From: UBA4055 sp964648295
GTDB lineage: Bacteria > UBA4055
Direction of reading: 5' to 3'
Length of the DNA stretch: 64,000 nt
NCBI GenBank assembly: GCA_964648295.1
Contig: CAZYNH010000002.1
Coordinates: 248,001-312,000 of the forward strand
Every line of letters begins with the position of its first letter. Position 1 is the first letter of the stretch. This document shows positions 17,181-26,843 of the stretch, one piece after another. The notes under the pieces are model-generated. The model made no database searches, was not told the origin of the DNA, and saw only the letters and a list, made by a program, of their open reading frames with translations. Both the position numbers and the translations under genes were made by a program.

Positions 17181-20100
17181 ATGCCAAGATTGCGTCAGAG
17201 AGACATATTGCATAAAGCCTTTTCAAAGTTTTCGATAAAGCTTCTTTCAAGCGAGGAAGTACTGAAAACGAGCAAGGGCGAAGTTACAAAAGCGGAGACG
17301 GTAAATTACAGAACCTATAAGCCTGAAAAGGACGGACTTTTCTGCGAGCGTATTTTCGGACCGCAGAAGGACTGGGAATGTTCATGCGGTAAATACAGAG
17401 GTTCCAGATATAAGGGTATCGTCTGCGACAAATGCGGCGTTGAGGTAAACAGAAGAAGCGTCAGAAGGGAAAGGATAGGTCATATTAAGCTGGCCGTTCC
17501 GATCGTTCATATCTGGTTCTTCAGATCACTGCCGTCAAAGATAGGTAATCTTCTCGATTATACTGTCAAGACACTGGAACAAATAATTTATTATGAAAAA
17601 TATGTTGTCATTAAGCCGGGCAGGATCATTTCGGACTATCAGCTTCTCGTCGAAAGATATTCGAAGACCTATCTGGAGAAATATTTCAAGTTCATTACCG
17701 AGCTTGAAAAACTGTTCTATCTTTCGATAAAAGACAACACGCAGAAAGAGATGATCAATATCGTTCTGAAAGAATTCTACTCGAATTTCGAGGAGAAAGC
17801 AGAGATCAAAAAGGTTTTTGAAACTCTTTCGGAAAGGGCGTACGAGATAGTCGATATGATAGAAAGGTTCGTAGCGGAGAAATACAGGGAGAAAGACATT
17901 CGCGAAAGGGTTTATTCTATTCTATATGACGACTACGATTTCATGGAAAATCTCTCTTCATTCGTCGATTACGATAAAGATATACAGTCCATACCGGTAA
18001 AAGATAAGAAGGATGTTTCTAAATTCGACAACCTTATCAGAGATGTCGTTAATCTGAAATTCGTCAGTATCGTAAAGGATATCAGGTATAAGTCCCTTAT
18101 GTCGGAAAGCGATTATAACTCCGTTATAGAGAAAGTCGAGAAATATGAGAACGATTATTCAGGAGAGGAAAATTTCAGGGCTGAGATAGGTGCCGAAGCG
18201 GTCAGACTGCTTCTTAGAGAGCTTGATGTTAAACATATGTCTTCAGAGATGAGAAAACTTATCGAAGAGGAAAAGTCAGAGCAGAGCAAGCTTGAGATAT
18301 TAAAAAAGCTGAATGTGGTCGAATCGTTTAAGAACAACATGGAAAGCAACAAGCCGGAGTACATGGTGCTTGATGTTATCCCTGTCATACCACCCGAATT
18401 GAGACCTCTTGTACCTCTGGAGGGAGGAAGATTCGCAACCTCAGACTTGAACGACCTTTACAGAAGGGTCATTATAAGGAACAACAGGCTGAGAAAGATG
18501 CTCGAGATCAAAGCTCCCGAAGTTATCGTCAGGAACGAAAAAAGGATGATCCAGGAAGCTGTCGATTCTCTTTTCGACAACGGAAGAAAGAATAATGTCG
18601 TAAGAAGCGACGGTAAAAGAGCTTTGAAATCACTTTCTGATTCTCTTAAAGGTAAACAGGGAAGGTTCAGAAGCAACCTTCTGGGAAAAAGGGTGGATTA
18701 TTCGTGCCGTTCGGTCATTGTTGTCGGCCCCCAGCTCAAGCTTCACCAGTGCGGACTTCCAAAAGAGATGGCTCTGGAACTCTATAAGCCTTACCTTATA
18801 AGAAAACTCATTGAATACGATCCGAATGTTACCACGATAAAGAACGCCAAGAAAGAGATCGAGAGAGGAACTGACAAGGTTTGGGAGCTCCTCGAAGGGC
18901 TTGTAGACGCGCATCCGGTTCTTTTAAACAGAGCGCCGACTCTTCACAGACTCGGTATACAGGCTTTCCAGCCTGTGCTGGTTGAGGGAAAAGCGATCCA
19001 GCTTCATCCGCTGGTCTGTAAGGCCTTCAACGCGGACTTCGACGGCGACCAGATGGCAGTCCATCTTCCGCTTTCGCCTGAAGCCAAACTCGAGGCAAGG
19101 CTTCTGATGATGGCTTCGCATAATCTTCTGCACCCCGCTACCGGAAGGCCGATCGCGTATCCGACTCAGGATATGGTCCTGGGTATCTACTACATGACAA
19201 AAAGGAAGATGGAGCAGGACAAGAAGATCAGGATATATTCTAACATTGACGAAGTTAAACTCGCTCTTGATTTTAAAGTCCTTGATTATCATTCAGACAT
19301 AAAATACCTCTTCAGAGGCGAGTTCATTGACACGACTCCCGGCAGGATACTCTTCAATGAAGTACTGCCGAAGGAAATGACAGAGAAGAAGTTCTATAAC
19401 GAGCTGATGGTCAGTTCCCAGGTGGAAAAAATTATCGAAGAGGCGATCGAGAAAGTGGGTTTCAGCCAGACGGCTCTATTCCTCGACAGGCTCAAAGATT
19501 TCGGATATTGTTACGCGACTAAATCCGGGATTTCGATAGGCCTTGACGATTTTGTTATATCACCTCTCAAAGATAAAGTTCTGAAAGCGGCAGAGAAAAA
19601 GGTTGAAATGATAAAGGAATCTTATGCCGAAGGTCAGATCACAGATACAGAAAGGTACAACAAAGTCGTTGACGAATGGACCAAGGCCACCAACAGGATC
19701 GAGAACGATATGTACGACAATCTGAGGCTGGATAAGGGAGGCTTCAATCCGGTATTCATGATGATGGACTCAAAAGCCAGAGGTTCCAGGACCCAGATCA
19801 AGCAGATCTGCGGTATAAGGGGACTTATGCAGAAGCCTCAGAAGAATATAGAGGTTTCTTCAGACTCCGTTATCGAGAACCCGATCAAGACGAACTTTAT
19901 TGACGGCCTTTCTATCCTCGACTATTTCATTTCAACTCACGGAGGAAGGAAGGGTCTGGCGGACACCGCTCTGAAGACCGCAGACGCAGGATATCTGACG
20001 CGAAAGCTCGTTGATGTTTCACACGATGTGGTTGTAACCGAAGATGACTGCAACACGATTATGGGAATTGATATAGCTGACCTTAAGGAAGGCGACAAAG

Positions 20101-21872
20101 TACTGGAGAATTTTGAGGACAGGATATACGGAAGGGTCCTTGCCGAGGACGTTGTCGACTTCAGCGAAGATTCTGAAGGCAAGATAATCTGCGAGGCCGG
20201 AACGCTGGTGGACAGACCCATTGCAAAAAATATTGTCAACCATAATATCGAGAAAGTCAAGATAAGATCGGTTCTCACTTGCGAATCCAAAAAAGGTATC
20301 TGCGCAAAATGTTACGGTCAGAATCTGACAACCAGAAAACTCGTCTCTGTCGGTGAAGCCGTGGGGATTATGGCAGCTCAGTCTATCGGAGAGCCGGGAA
20401 CGCAGCTGACGCTCAGGACATTCCATGTTGGAGGTTCCGCCGATATCGCCACGATCAAATCAGAAGAGTTCGCCAAGTATGACGGAACGATAGATCTTGT
20501 CGATGTTGATACCGTGACATACGATAAAGCGCGCGTTGTCATAAGAAGGAACGGAGTTCTGAGACTGATAGATGATTTCGGAAAGGAAGTAATGTCGGAA
20601 AACATACCGTATTCCGCCACAATAATGGTAAAGGACAAAGAAAGGGTTACCAAAGGACAGCTTCTGTACAAGTGGGATCCGTACAGCTATGTGATCCTGT
20701 CGCACAAGAATGGAAAAGTGAAATTCAAAGACATCGTCGAGGGCAGCACATTCAAAACATCTTTTGATGAAAAGATAGGTCAGAAATACAAAGTGATGAT
20801 AGAACCCAAGGAAAGAACTCTTAAACCTACAATCTACATAGTTGACAAGGACGGTAATGAGATCGCAAAATACCTCCCGCCTTCAGGAGGAGCTCTCCAG
20901 GTCGAGGACGGCGACAAAGTAAAAGCCGGACAGGTTCTGATAAAGATGCAGAGAAGCCAGGGAAAAACAAAAGATATCACCGGAGGTCTGCCCAGGGTCA
21001 GCGAACTTTTTGAAGCCAGGGATCCCAAAGACCCGGCCATACTTTCTGAAATTGACGGTGTGGTAAAATACGGCGATTTCAAGGGTACCTCACAGATAAT
21101 CATGGTCGAGGACCTGAACGGAAATGAGGTAAGGACTTACAGCGTTCCCCGCGGAAAGCATATTCTTGTCCATGACGGCGATATAATATATGCCGGAGAA
21201 AAATTGACCGAAGGATCGATAAAACCTGACGACATCCTGCATATTCTCGGAACGACAAGGGTTCAGCACTTCCTTGTTAACCAGATACAGGAGGTTTACA
21301 GAGGCTCAGGCGTGAATCCGAACGATAAGCACATCGAGGTAATCGTAAGGCAGATGCTCCAGAAAGTACAGATCGTAAATCCGGGGGATACTTCTTTCCT
21401 CGAAGGCGATAAAGTAAGTAAATTCGTCCTCTCAAAGAACAACTCGGATATTTACGATAAGGTCATTGTAACAGATCCCGGAGATTCAAAGTTCGAGGAA
21501 GGAGAGATGCTCATTACTTATGAAGCAGACAACAGGAACAAGAAACTTACAGAAGAAGGCAAGAGCCTGATCAAATTCAGGCCCGCAAGACCCGCGACAT
21601 ACAAGCCTCTGCTTCTGGGTATAACCGAAGCCGCTCTGCAGGTTGATTCATTTATATCTGCCGCTTCATTCCAGGAAACGACGAAAGTGCTTACTGATGC
21701 CGCCATCAAGTCTTCGACAGACTATCTTGAAGGGTTGAAAGAAAATGTGATCATGGGTAACCTGCTGCCGTGCGGAACAGGGCTCGCAAAATACAATTAC
21801 CTCAAAGTAAGCAATAAATTCGAGGAAGAAGAAGAAGAGGAAGAACCGGAAAGAATCAGTTACAGAGATTAA
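17181..21872 (+). CDS. rpoC: RNA polymerase beta' subunit
   Basis: 1563 residues. N-terminal zinc site CSCG...CDKCG, catalytic NADFDGDQ at 617-624 (three Mg-binding Asp), bridge and trigger helices, and the second zinc site CESKKGICAKC near 1035. The C-terminus is a run of glutamates before ERISYRD. Length and order are of the FCB type (about 1400-1500) with extra sandwich-barrel hybrid insert near 1130-1200. No clear terminator follows; a new promoter for tRNA-Phe starts 33 bases later. Confidence 0.98.
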   Translation: MPRLRQRDILHKAFSKFSIKLLSSEEVLKTSKGEVTKAETVNYRTYKPEKDGLFCERIFGPQKDWECSCGKYRGSRYKGIVCDKCGVEVNRRSVRRERIGHIKLAVPIVHIWFFRSLPSKIGNLLDYTVKTLEQIIYYEKYVVIKPGRIISDYQLLVERYSKTYLEKYFKFITELEKLFYLSIKDNTQKEMINIVLKEFYSNFEEKAEIKKVFETLSERAYEIVDMIERFVAEKYREKDIRERVYSILYDDYDFMENLSSFVDYDKDIQSIPVKDKKDVSKFDNLIRDVVNLKFVSIVKDIRYKSLMSESDYNSVIEKVEKYENDYSGEENFRAEIGAEAVRLLLRELDVKHMSSEMRKLIEEEKSEQSKLEILKKLNVVESFKNNMESNKPEYMVLDVIPVIPPELRPLVPLEGGRFATSDLNDLYRRVIIRNNRLRKMLEIKAPEVIVRNEKRMIQEAVDSLFDNGRKNNVVRSDGKRALKSLSDSLKGKQGRFRSNLLGKRVDYSCRSVIVVGPQLKLHQCGLPKEMALELYKPYLIRKLIEYDPNVTTIKNAKKEIERGTDKVWELLEGLVDAHPVLLNRAPTLHRLGIQAFQPVLVEGKAIQLHPLVCKAFNADFDGDQMAVHLPLSPEAKLEARLLMMASHNLLHPATGRPIAYPTQDMVLGIYYMTKRKMEQDKKIRIYSNIDEVKLALDFKVLDYHSDIKYLFRGEFIDTTPGRILFNEVLPKEMTEKKFYNELMVSSQVEKIIEEAIEKVGFSQTALFLDRLKDFGYCYATKSGISIGLDDFVISPLKDKVLKAAEKKVEMIKESYAEGQITDTERYNKVVDEWTKATNRIENDMYDNLRLDKGGFNPVFMMMDSKARGSRTQIKQICGIRGLMQKPQKNIEVSSDSVIENPIKTNFIDGLSILDYFISTHGGRKGLADTALKTADAGYLTRKLVDVSHDVVVTEDDCNTIMGIDIADLKEGDKVLENFEDRIYGRVLAEDVVDFSEDSEGKIICEAGTLVDRPIAKNIVNHNIEKVKIRSVLTCESKKGICAKCYGQNLTTRKLVSVGEAVGIMAAQSIGEPGTQLTLRTFHVGGSADIATIKSEEFAKYDGTIDLVDVDTVTYDKARVVIRRNGVLRLIDDFGKEVMSENIPYSATIMVKDKERVTKGQLLYKWDPYSYVILSHKNGKVKFKDIVEGSTFKTSFDEKIGQKYKVMIEPKERTLKPTIYIVDKDGNEIAKYLPPSGGALQVEDGDKVKAGQVLIKMQRSQGKTKDITGGLPRVSELFEARDPKDPAILSEIDGVVKYGDFKGTSQIIMVEDLNGNEVRTYSVPRGKHILVHDGDIIYAGEKLTEGSIKPDDILHILGTTRVQHFLVNQIQEVYRGSGVNPNDKHIEVIVRQMLQKVQIVNPGDTSFLEGDKVSKFVLSKNNSDIYDKVIVTDPGDSKFEEGEMLITYEADNRNKKLTEEGKSLIKFRPARPATYKPLLLGITEAALQVDSFISAASFQETTKVLTDAAIKSSTDYLEGLKENVIMGNLLPCGTGLAKYNYLKVSNKFEEEEEEEEPERISYRD

Positions 21873-21904
21873 CCGGATTTGCCTTAAAAGCATATAAAAG
21901 TTGC

Positions 21905-21933
21905 TTGACAAGGTTTTGAAATAATCTTATATT
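21905..21933 (+). promoter_or_regulatory. Promoter of tRNA-Phe
   Basis: TTGACA at 21905-21910, 17-base spacer, TATATT at 21928-21933 followed by TG. About 22 bases upstream of the tRNA. Confidence 0.8.
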
Positions 21934-21955
21934 TGACCCCGTACCGATTTTTGAT

Positions 21956-22031
21956 GCCTTCTTAGCTCAGTCGGTAGAGCAAAGGACTGAAAATCCTTGT
22001 GTCCGTGGTTCAATTCCGCGAGGAGGCACCA
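21956..22031 (+). tRNA. tRNA-Phe (anticodon GAA), CCA encoded
   Basis: Acceptor GCCTTCT with AGGAGGC, anticodon loop CTGAAAA, T loop TTCAATT, discriminator A at 22028. Unlike the five tRNAs at 9362-10000, the 3' CCA is encoded (22029-22031). Confidence 0.96.
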
Positions 22032-22033
22032 GA

Positions 22034-22070
22034 AGATAAAAGGCTTTGAGAGATCAAAGCCTTTATCTTT
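22034..22070 (+). terminator. Terminator after tRNA-Phe
   Basis: GGCTTTGA pairs with TCAAAGCC across a GAGA loop, extended on both sides by A/T pairs with one bulge, and ending in CTTTT. It separates the tRNA from the acyl-CoA synthetase gene. Confidence 0.75.
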
Positions 22071-22095
22071 TATAAAAAAAAGCTGGAGCAATGAC

Positions 22096-24780
22096 ATGAA
22101 TGTTCACAATCTGGACTGTATTTTCAAACCTCAAAGAATAGCTCTTGTGGGTGTTTCTTCAAATCCCAACAGCGTCAGCGGTAAGGTACTCACGAACATA
22201 GTTTCCGCCGGTTTCAAAGGAGTAGTCTATCCTGTCAATCCTGACTACGAGGCTGTAATGGCAATGACCTGCTTTCCGGACATTAAAAGCCTTCCGAGAA
22301 AGCCGGACCTCGCTGTCATCTGCACGGCGGCCGGAGAAGTTCCGGGCCGTATAAGGGAATGCGGAGAAGCTAAGATCAGCGGAGTGATAATAATGTCGTC
22401 AGGTTTTAAAGAGACCGGCGGCGAGGGAATAAAGCTCGAGGAAGAGATACTTGCAGAGAAAGCTAAATACCCTGATATGAGAATAATAGGGCCGAACTGC
22501 TTAGGCATAATCGTTCCGGGACTTGACCTGAATGTCAGTTTCGCGCCGGACATTCCCAGAAAAGGCAGTATCGCCTTTATATCGCAGTCCGGCGCTCTGT
22601 GCACATCCGTGCTCGACTGGGCGAACGATGAAAAGATCGGTTTTTCCAGCTTTGTATCGATCGGTAATACCATTGATGTGGACTACGGTCACCTGATCGA
22701 TTATTTCGGCGAGGATGAGAATACCAGATCGATAATACTCTATGTTGAATCTATAACCGACGCGCGGAAATTCATGACGGCCGCGAGAGCTTTCGCAAGA
22801 ACCAAGCCGATAATCGTTTATAAGGCCGGAAGATTCCCGGAATCAGCTGCCGTGGCAGCGTCCCACACGGGCGCCCTTGCGTCAGAGGACAGCGTTTACG
22901 ATGCCGCTTTCAGGAGGACCGGACTTGCCAGGGTCTATGACATAGGAGAGATCTTCGACTGTACCGAGCTGATAGCGAGGAACAAGATACCAAAAGGGGC
23001 AAGGCTCGGCATCGTAACAAATGCCGGCGGGCCCGGAGTAATGGCCGCGGACGCGCTGATCGCTTCAAAAGGTAAGCTCGCAAAACTCAGTGATGAGACA
23101 ATTGCCCTGCTTAACGAGAATCTCCCGCCGGCATGGTCGCACGGGAACCCCGTGGACGTGCTTGGGGACGCAAGGTCTAAGAGGATAGCTAAAGCCGTCA
23201 AGATAGTTCTTGACGATAAGAATGTGGATGCGGTTCTGGTAATACTCACACCTCAGGCAATGACGAACGCGGATGCCACCGCAAAGGCTATAGGCGAACT
23301 TTCAGCCGAAACCAGAAAACCGGTACTTGCGTCATGGCTGGGCGGAAAGAGCATGAAAGACGGACTGAAGATACTGAACGATCACGGCGTCGCCGCATAC
23401 AAAACCCCTGAACAGGCTGTCAGGGCATTCATGACGCTCGTAAAATACGCAAGGAATCTTGAGACGCTTTACGAAACGCCAAAAGATATTCCGGTCGAAT
23501 TCTCGCTGAACAGAAAAAAGATCAGGGATGAATTCAGGTCCATAATCAGGAACAATGTGACCGTTCTTTCGGAAGAGAACTCAAAGAAACTTCTTGCTGC
23601 ATACGATATTAATGTTACCGTCCCGTTCCCCGCGGCAACGGCTGAAGAGGCAGTTTTGATCTCAAAGCAAATAGGATTCCCTGTCGTCTTCAAGATAAAT
23701 TCTCCGGATATTACCCATAAGACCGATGTCGGCGGGGTGATTATCGATATAAATTCGGCTGAGACAGCGTTACTTTCTTTTAACAGGATAATGGAGAACG
23801 CGAAAAAAGCGGTGCATGAAGCAGGGCTAACAGGTATCACGGTGCAGAAGATGATAAAAATGAAAGATTCGGCCGAAGTGATCCTAGGCATAAAGAAAGA
23901 CAGGATATTCGGAACTGTGATCCTTGTCGGCGCGGGAGGTGTTACGGCAGAGCTTTTCGGAGACATGTCATTGGGATTCCCGCCGCTTAACGAAAGGCTG
24001 GCCAGGGAAATGCTCCAGAATCTCAAGATATGGCCGCTTCTCAAAGGGTACAGGGGCAAGCAGCCTGTAAATATTGATATGCTGATAGAAGTGATGATCA
24101 GGCTTTCCTACCTGGCCGCTGACTATCCCGAAATAACAGAACTTGACATAAATCCGCTGCTCGTAGGAGCTGAAGGTGTTTACGCTCTTGACGCGAGGGT
24201 TGTCGTTGATTTGGATTCTGCCGGAAAACATACGGAAAGGTATTCTCATCTGGCATTAAAGCCCTACCCGGAAGAGTATGTGAAGAAAGGCATTTCCCTT
24301 GACGGATGTGATGTAACTTTAAGACCCATAAAACCTGAGGACGAGCCTTTGTGGCTTGAGCTTCTGGGAAGCTGTTCAAGAGAATCTATCTATTCAAGGT
24401 TCAGATATTTTTTCCAGTGGTCTTCGCACGATGTTGCCACAAGGTACTGTTATATTGATTATGACAGGGAGATAGCTATTGTAGCGGAGATCGTTGAGGA
24501 CGGGAAAAGAAAGCTGATCGGTGTCGGCAGGCTGATATCCGATCCTGAAAAGAACACTGTTGAATACGCTATACTCATAACGGACAAATGGCAGAACAGG
24601 GACCTCGGAGGGATACTTACGGATTACTGCATCGATATAGCTCATAAATGGGGCATGAAGAAAATTTATGCCCAGACGACGACCGACAACCACAGAATGA
24701 TAGCTCTTTTCAGAAAAAGAGGATTTAAAATTCTTGAAAAAGACGGCGACAATACTATAGAGGTGGAAAAAGAGTTCTGA
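22096..24780 (+). CDS. ADP-forming acyl-CoA synthetase fused to a GNAT acetyltransferase
   Basis: 894 residues in Pat-like order: CoA-binding domain (about 10-100), succinyl-CoA-ligase-like domains (150-460), ATP-grasp domain (490-700) and a C-terminal GNAT domain (735-890, with WQNRDLGG as the acetyl-CoA loop). The protein-lysine acetyltransferases Pat/PatZ have this layout but, as I recall, a dead synthetase half. Here both histidines needed for phosphoryl transfer in ADP-forming acetyl-CoA synthetases seem present: His257 in SHTGALA and His541 in ITHKTDVGG. So it may both make acyl-CoA/ATP and acylate proteins. An upstream in-frame extension runs into tRNA-Phe; GGAG at 22084-22087 supports ATG 22096. 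Confidence 0.88.
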   Translation: MNVHNLDCIFKPQRIALVGVSSNPNSVSGKVLTNIVSAGFKGVVYPVNPDYEAVMAMTCFPDIKSLPRKPDLAVICTAAGEVPGRIRECGEAKISGVIIMSSGFKETGGEGIKLEEEILAEKAKYPDMRIIGPNCLGIIVPGLDLNVSFAPDIPRKGSIAFISQSGALCTSVLDWANDEKIGFSSFVSIGNTIDVDYGHLIDYFGEDENTRSIILYVESITDARKFMTAARAFARTKPIIVYKAGRFPESAAVAASHTGALASEDSVYDAAFRRTGLARVYDIGEIFDCTELIARNKIPKGARLGIVTNAGGPGVMAADALIASKGKLAKLSDETIALLNENLPPAWSHGNPVDVLGDARSKRIAKAVKIVLDDKNVDAVLVILTPQAMTNADATAKAIGELSAETRKPVLASWLGGKSMKDGLKILNDHGVAAYKTPEQAVRAFMTLVKYARNLETLYETPKDIPVEFSLNRKKIRDEFRSIIRNNVTVLSEENSKKLLAAYDINVTVPFPAATAEEAVLISKQIGFPVVFKINSPDITHKTDVGGVIIDINSAETALLSFNRIMENAKKAVHEAGLTGITVQKMIKMKDSAEVILGIKKDRIFGTVILVGAGGVTAELFGDMSLGFPPLNERLAREMLQNLKIWPLLKGYRGKQPVNIDMLIEVMIRLSYLAADYPEITELDINPLLVGAEGVYALDARVVVDLDSAGKHTERYSHLALKPYPEEYVKKGISLDGCDVTLRPIKPEDEPLWLELLGSCSRESIYSRFRYFFQWSSHDVATRYCYIDYDREIAIVAEIVEDGKRKLIGVGRLISDPEKNTVEYAILITDKWQNRDLGGILTDYCIDIAHKWGMKKIYAQTTTDNHRMIALFRKRGFKILEKDGDNTIEVEKEF

Positions 24781-25296
24781 TCAGTTTTTCAGGTAGTTCA
24801 CGATCTCTTTCAGGTCTATCCTTTCGGGAAGTTCTTTTCCGAATGATCTGATAAAATTCTCGTTAAGCCTGACCAGTTCGATGTTTATATCGTCCATGTC
24901 AAGCGTGTTGGAAGCGCTGAACGCAGGGATCTTTTCCTTAAAGTTCATCTCGCAGAAAGTGATATTCTTCAAATTCGGCTCGTCTTCCTCGCCGTAAGCG
25001 AGAGGGAGTCCGTGCGTCCTGCAGATAAGCGGCCTCAACTCATATATCTGGCAGAGTTTGTTTTTAAGCATTGAACAGCTTTCCCCGGTCAGATCGGGCA
25101 GAATGTTCTTCTCCTTAAGCGCGTAAACTATTGAAAAGAACTCTATAGGCAGAACGCTGGTGTCAAGACAGCAGGACGAGCAGCCTTTTCCGCATGAGAT
25201 GTTCTTGGAGTGTTTCTTTTCTATGGCAGCGATCTTTTCGTCGACATATTTTATGAATTCATAATACGCATCAAAATAATACTGGTTGTTATCCAT
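24781..25296 (-). CDS. YkgJ-type cysteine cluster protein
   Basis: 171 residues. The N-terminal cluster CGKGCSSCC and further cysteines (SCSMLKNKLCQIYELRPLICRTHG) match the CxxCxxCC family (UPF0153/YkgJ), thought to bind zinc or an Fe-S centre. Function unknown. Its stop touches the convergent acyl-CoA synthetase stop, and its start overlaps the upstream membrane peptide by eight bases, so the two are translationally coupled. Confidence 0.85.
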   Translation of the reverse strand: MDNNQYYFDAYYEFIKYVDEKIAAIEKKHSKNISCGKGCSSCCLDTSVLPIEFFSIVYALKEKNILPDLTGESCSMLKNKLCQIYELRPLICRTHGLPLAYGEEDEPNLKNITFCEMNFKEKIPAFSASNTLDMDDINIELVRLNENFIRSFGKELPERIDLKEIVNYLKN

Positions 25297-25549
25297 CTAC
25301 TCTCTCGAGCTCGTTTTCATTGACTTTTATCTCGGTTCTTATGCTTCTGAACCCATAATTTAAAATGTAGGCAAGGACTATCAGTAGAAGTATGGCGAGA
25401 AATACCATTCTTTTTTTTGAGGGCTTTCTTTCCGCGGAGGAATAGGATGTGAATCTCATCCTTTCCTTCAAAGGCTTCCTGTCGTCTTTTTTGAGGCTCT
25501 TTGATGTGGTGTAGGAGAACTGCTTCTTCTGAGGTTTATTTCCGAACAT
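25289..25549 (-). CDS. Small single-span membrane protein
   Basis: 86 residues from the ATG at 25549 (a TTG at 25582 would add 11). A basic cytoplasmic part of about 50 residues (many Lys/Arg), one transmembrane helix (VFLAILLLIVLAYILNYGF) and a short acidic tail. The shape is like FtsL/DivIC-size bitopic proteins, but I see no specific motif. It lies between the aminotransferase and the YkgJ-type gene in one operon. Confidence 0.65.
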   Translation of the reverse strand: MFGNKPQKKQFSYTTSKSLKKDDRKPLKERMRFTSYSSAERKPSKKRMVFLAILLLIVLAYILNYGFRSIRTEIKVNENELERVDG

Positions 25550-25559
25550 CAAGATCCCG

Positions 25560-26753
25560 TTACCTTTTATTGTAAGCCTCAATTCCGAGTTTTAAAATCT
25601 CTATAGCTTTCACCAGATCCTCTTCTTTGAGAACATAGGCTATCCTTATCTGGTTCCTGCCCAGTCCGGGAGTAGCGTAAAATCCCGACGCAGGGGCTAC
25701 CATTGTCGTGGCGTTATTATGTCTGAAATCGGATAAGAGCCATTTCGCGAAGTCGTCAGCGTCATCAACAGGCAGGCCGACCACCATGTAGAATGCGCCT
25801 TTCGGCATCGGCACCGTCACGCCGGGAATGGCGGAAAGTTCTCTGTAAGCGATATTCCTTCTTTTTGTGTATTCGGTATGAACTTCCTCAAAATACGAAT
25901 CCGGCGTGTCGACCGCCGCCTCTGCGGCTGCCTGGTCAACACTGGGCGGGCAGAGCCTTGCCTGGCCGAACTTGAGCACGAGGGCAAGAAGTTCCTTGTT
26001 CCTGGTAACTATGCAGCCGATCCTCGATCCGCATGCGGAATATCTTTTTGATGTGGAGTCTATCATCACAGCGTTCTCCTCAAAACCGTCGAACTGCAGT
26101 ATTGAAGTAGCGCTGCAGTCGTAAGTGAATTCTCTGTAGACCTCGTCAGAAATTACATAAAGGTTGTGTTTCTTTGCGAAATCCACAAGCTCCTGAAGTC
26201 TCCCTCTTGAAAATACGGCACCTGTCGGGTTTCCGGGATTACAGATCACAATTGCTTTAGTTTTGGGCGTAAGCTTGCTTTCGAATTCGCTTATCTGAGG
26301 CAGGTCGAAGCCGTTCTCAATATTTGTCGTGATAGGAACAACGTTAACTCCAGCCATAACAGCAAAACCGTTATAGTTAGTATAGAAAGGTTCGGGTATG
26401 ATCACTTCCTCCCCGGGCGACAGCGCCGATAAAAGCGTGAAGATTATAGCTTCGCTTCCGCCGGTCGTTACGAAAATGTTCGATTCATCGACATCTATAT
26501 TCACTTTCTTATAGTACTGAACAAGTTTTTTTCTGTATGAAAGTAGCCCTTCGCTCGGGCCGTATTCTATTACCGGAGGTATATTGTGATAAGCCTCGAT
26601 CATGTTCGGCGAGGTCTTGATGTCAGGCTGGCCGATGTTTAGAGGATAAACATGAACGCCTTCGCTCCTTGCCTTAAAAGCAAAGGGGGCGAGCTTTCTT
26701 ATCGGACTTGACTGCATTATCGCGTTGCGCGACGATAAACTTAATTTTCCCAT
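25560..26753 (-). CDS. Class I/II aminotransferase (aspartate aminotransferase-like)
   Basis: 397 residues, fold-type I PLP enzyme. The PLP lysine is in STSKRYSACGSRIG, with the family residues NPGNPTGAVFSR, SDEVYREF and the Arg near the C-terminus (NQIRIAY). The sequence is closest in style to AspB-like enzymes acting on aspartate or aromatic/other amino acids; the substrate is not certain. The frame extends 20 codons upstream, but GGAG spaced seven bases from ATG 26753 and a consensus promoter whose -35 ends at 26813 exclude that. Confidence 0.88.
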   Translation of the reverse strand: MGKLSLSSRNAIMQSSPIRKLAPFAFKARSEGVHVYPLNIGQPDIKTSPNMIEAYHNIPPVIEYGPSEGLLSYRKKLVQYYKKVNIDVDESNIFVTTGGSEAIIFTLLSALSPGEEVIIPEPFYTNYNGFAVMAGVNVVPITTNIENGFDLPQISEFESKLTPKTKAIVICNPGNPTGAVFSRGRLQELVDFAKKHNLYVISDEVYREFTYDCSATSILQFDGFEENAVMIDSTSKRYSACGSRIGCIVTRNKELLALVLKFGQARLCPPSVDQAAAEAAVDTPDSYFEEVHTEYTKRRNIAYRELSAIPGVTVPMPKGAFYMVVGLPVDDADDFAKWLLSDFRHNNATTMVAPASGFYATPGLGRNQIRIAYVLKEEDLVKAIEILKLGIEAYNKR

Positions 26754-26784
26754 TTTATGCTCCGGTTTAATTAAAATCCGAGAA

Positions 26785-26813
26785 ATTATAACAACGGTCA
26801 TGGATTTTGTCAA
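26785..26813 (-). promoter_or_regulatory. Consensus promoter of the aminotransferase operon
   Basis: On the minus strand TTGACA (26813-26808), 17 bases, TATAAT (26790-26785) followed by TTC: a perfect match to both boxes. The leader would be about 25 bases. Confidence 0.8.
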
Positions 26814-26843
26814 GCAATGTGATTATCTGAATTTTATTATATT

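Noticed and set aside
13169..21872. Many antisense ORFs over rpoB and rpoC
   Set aside because: They are shadows of long conserved genes, common in purine-biased coding strands.
21997..22095. Upstream extension of the acyl-CoA synthetase frame
   Set aside because: It begins inside tRNA-Phe and crosses the terminator; GGAG marks ATG 22096.
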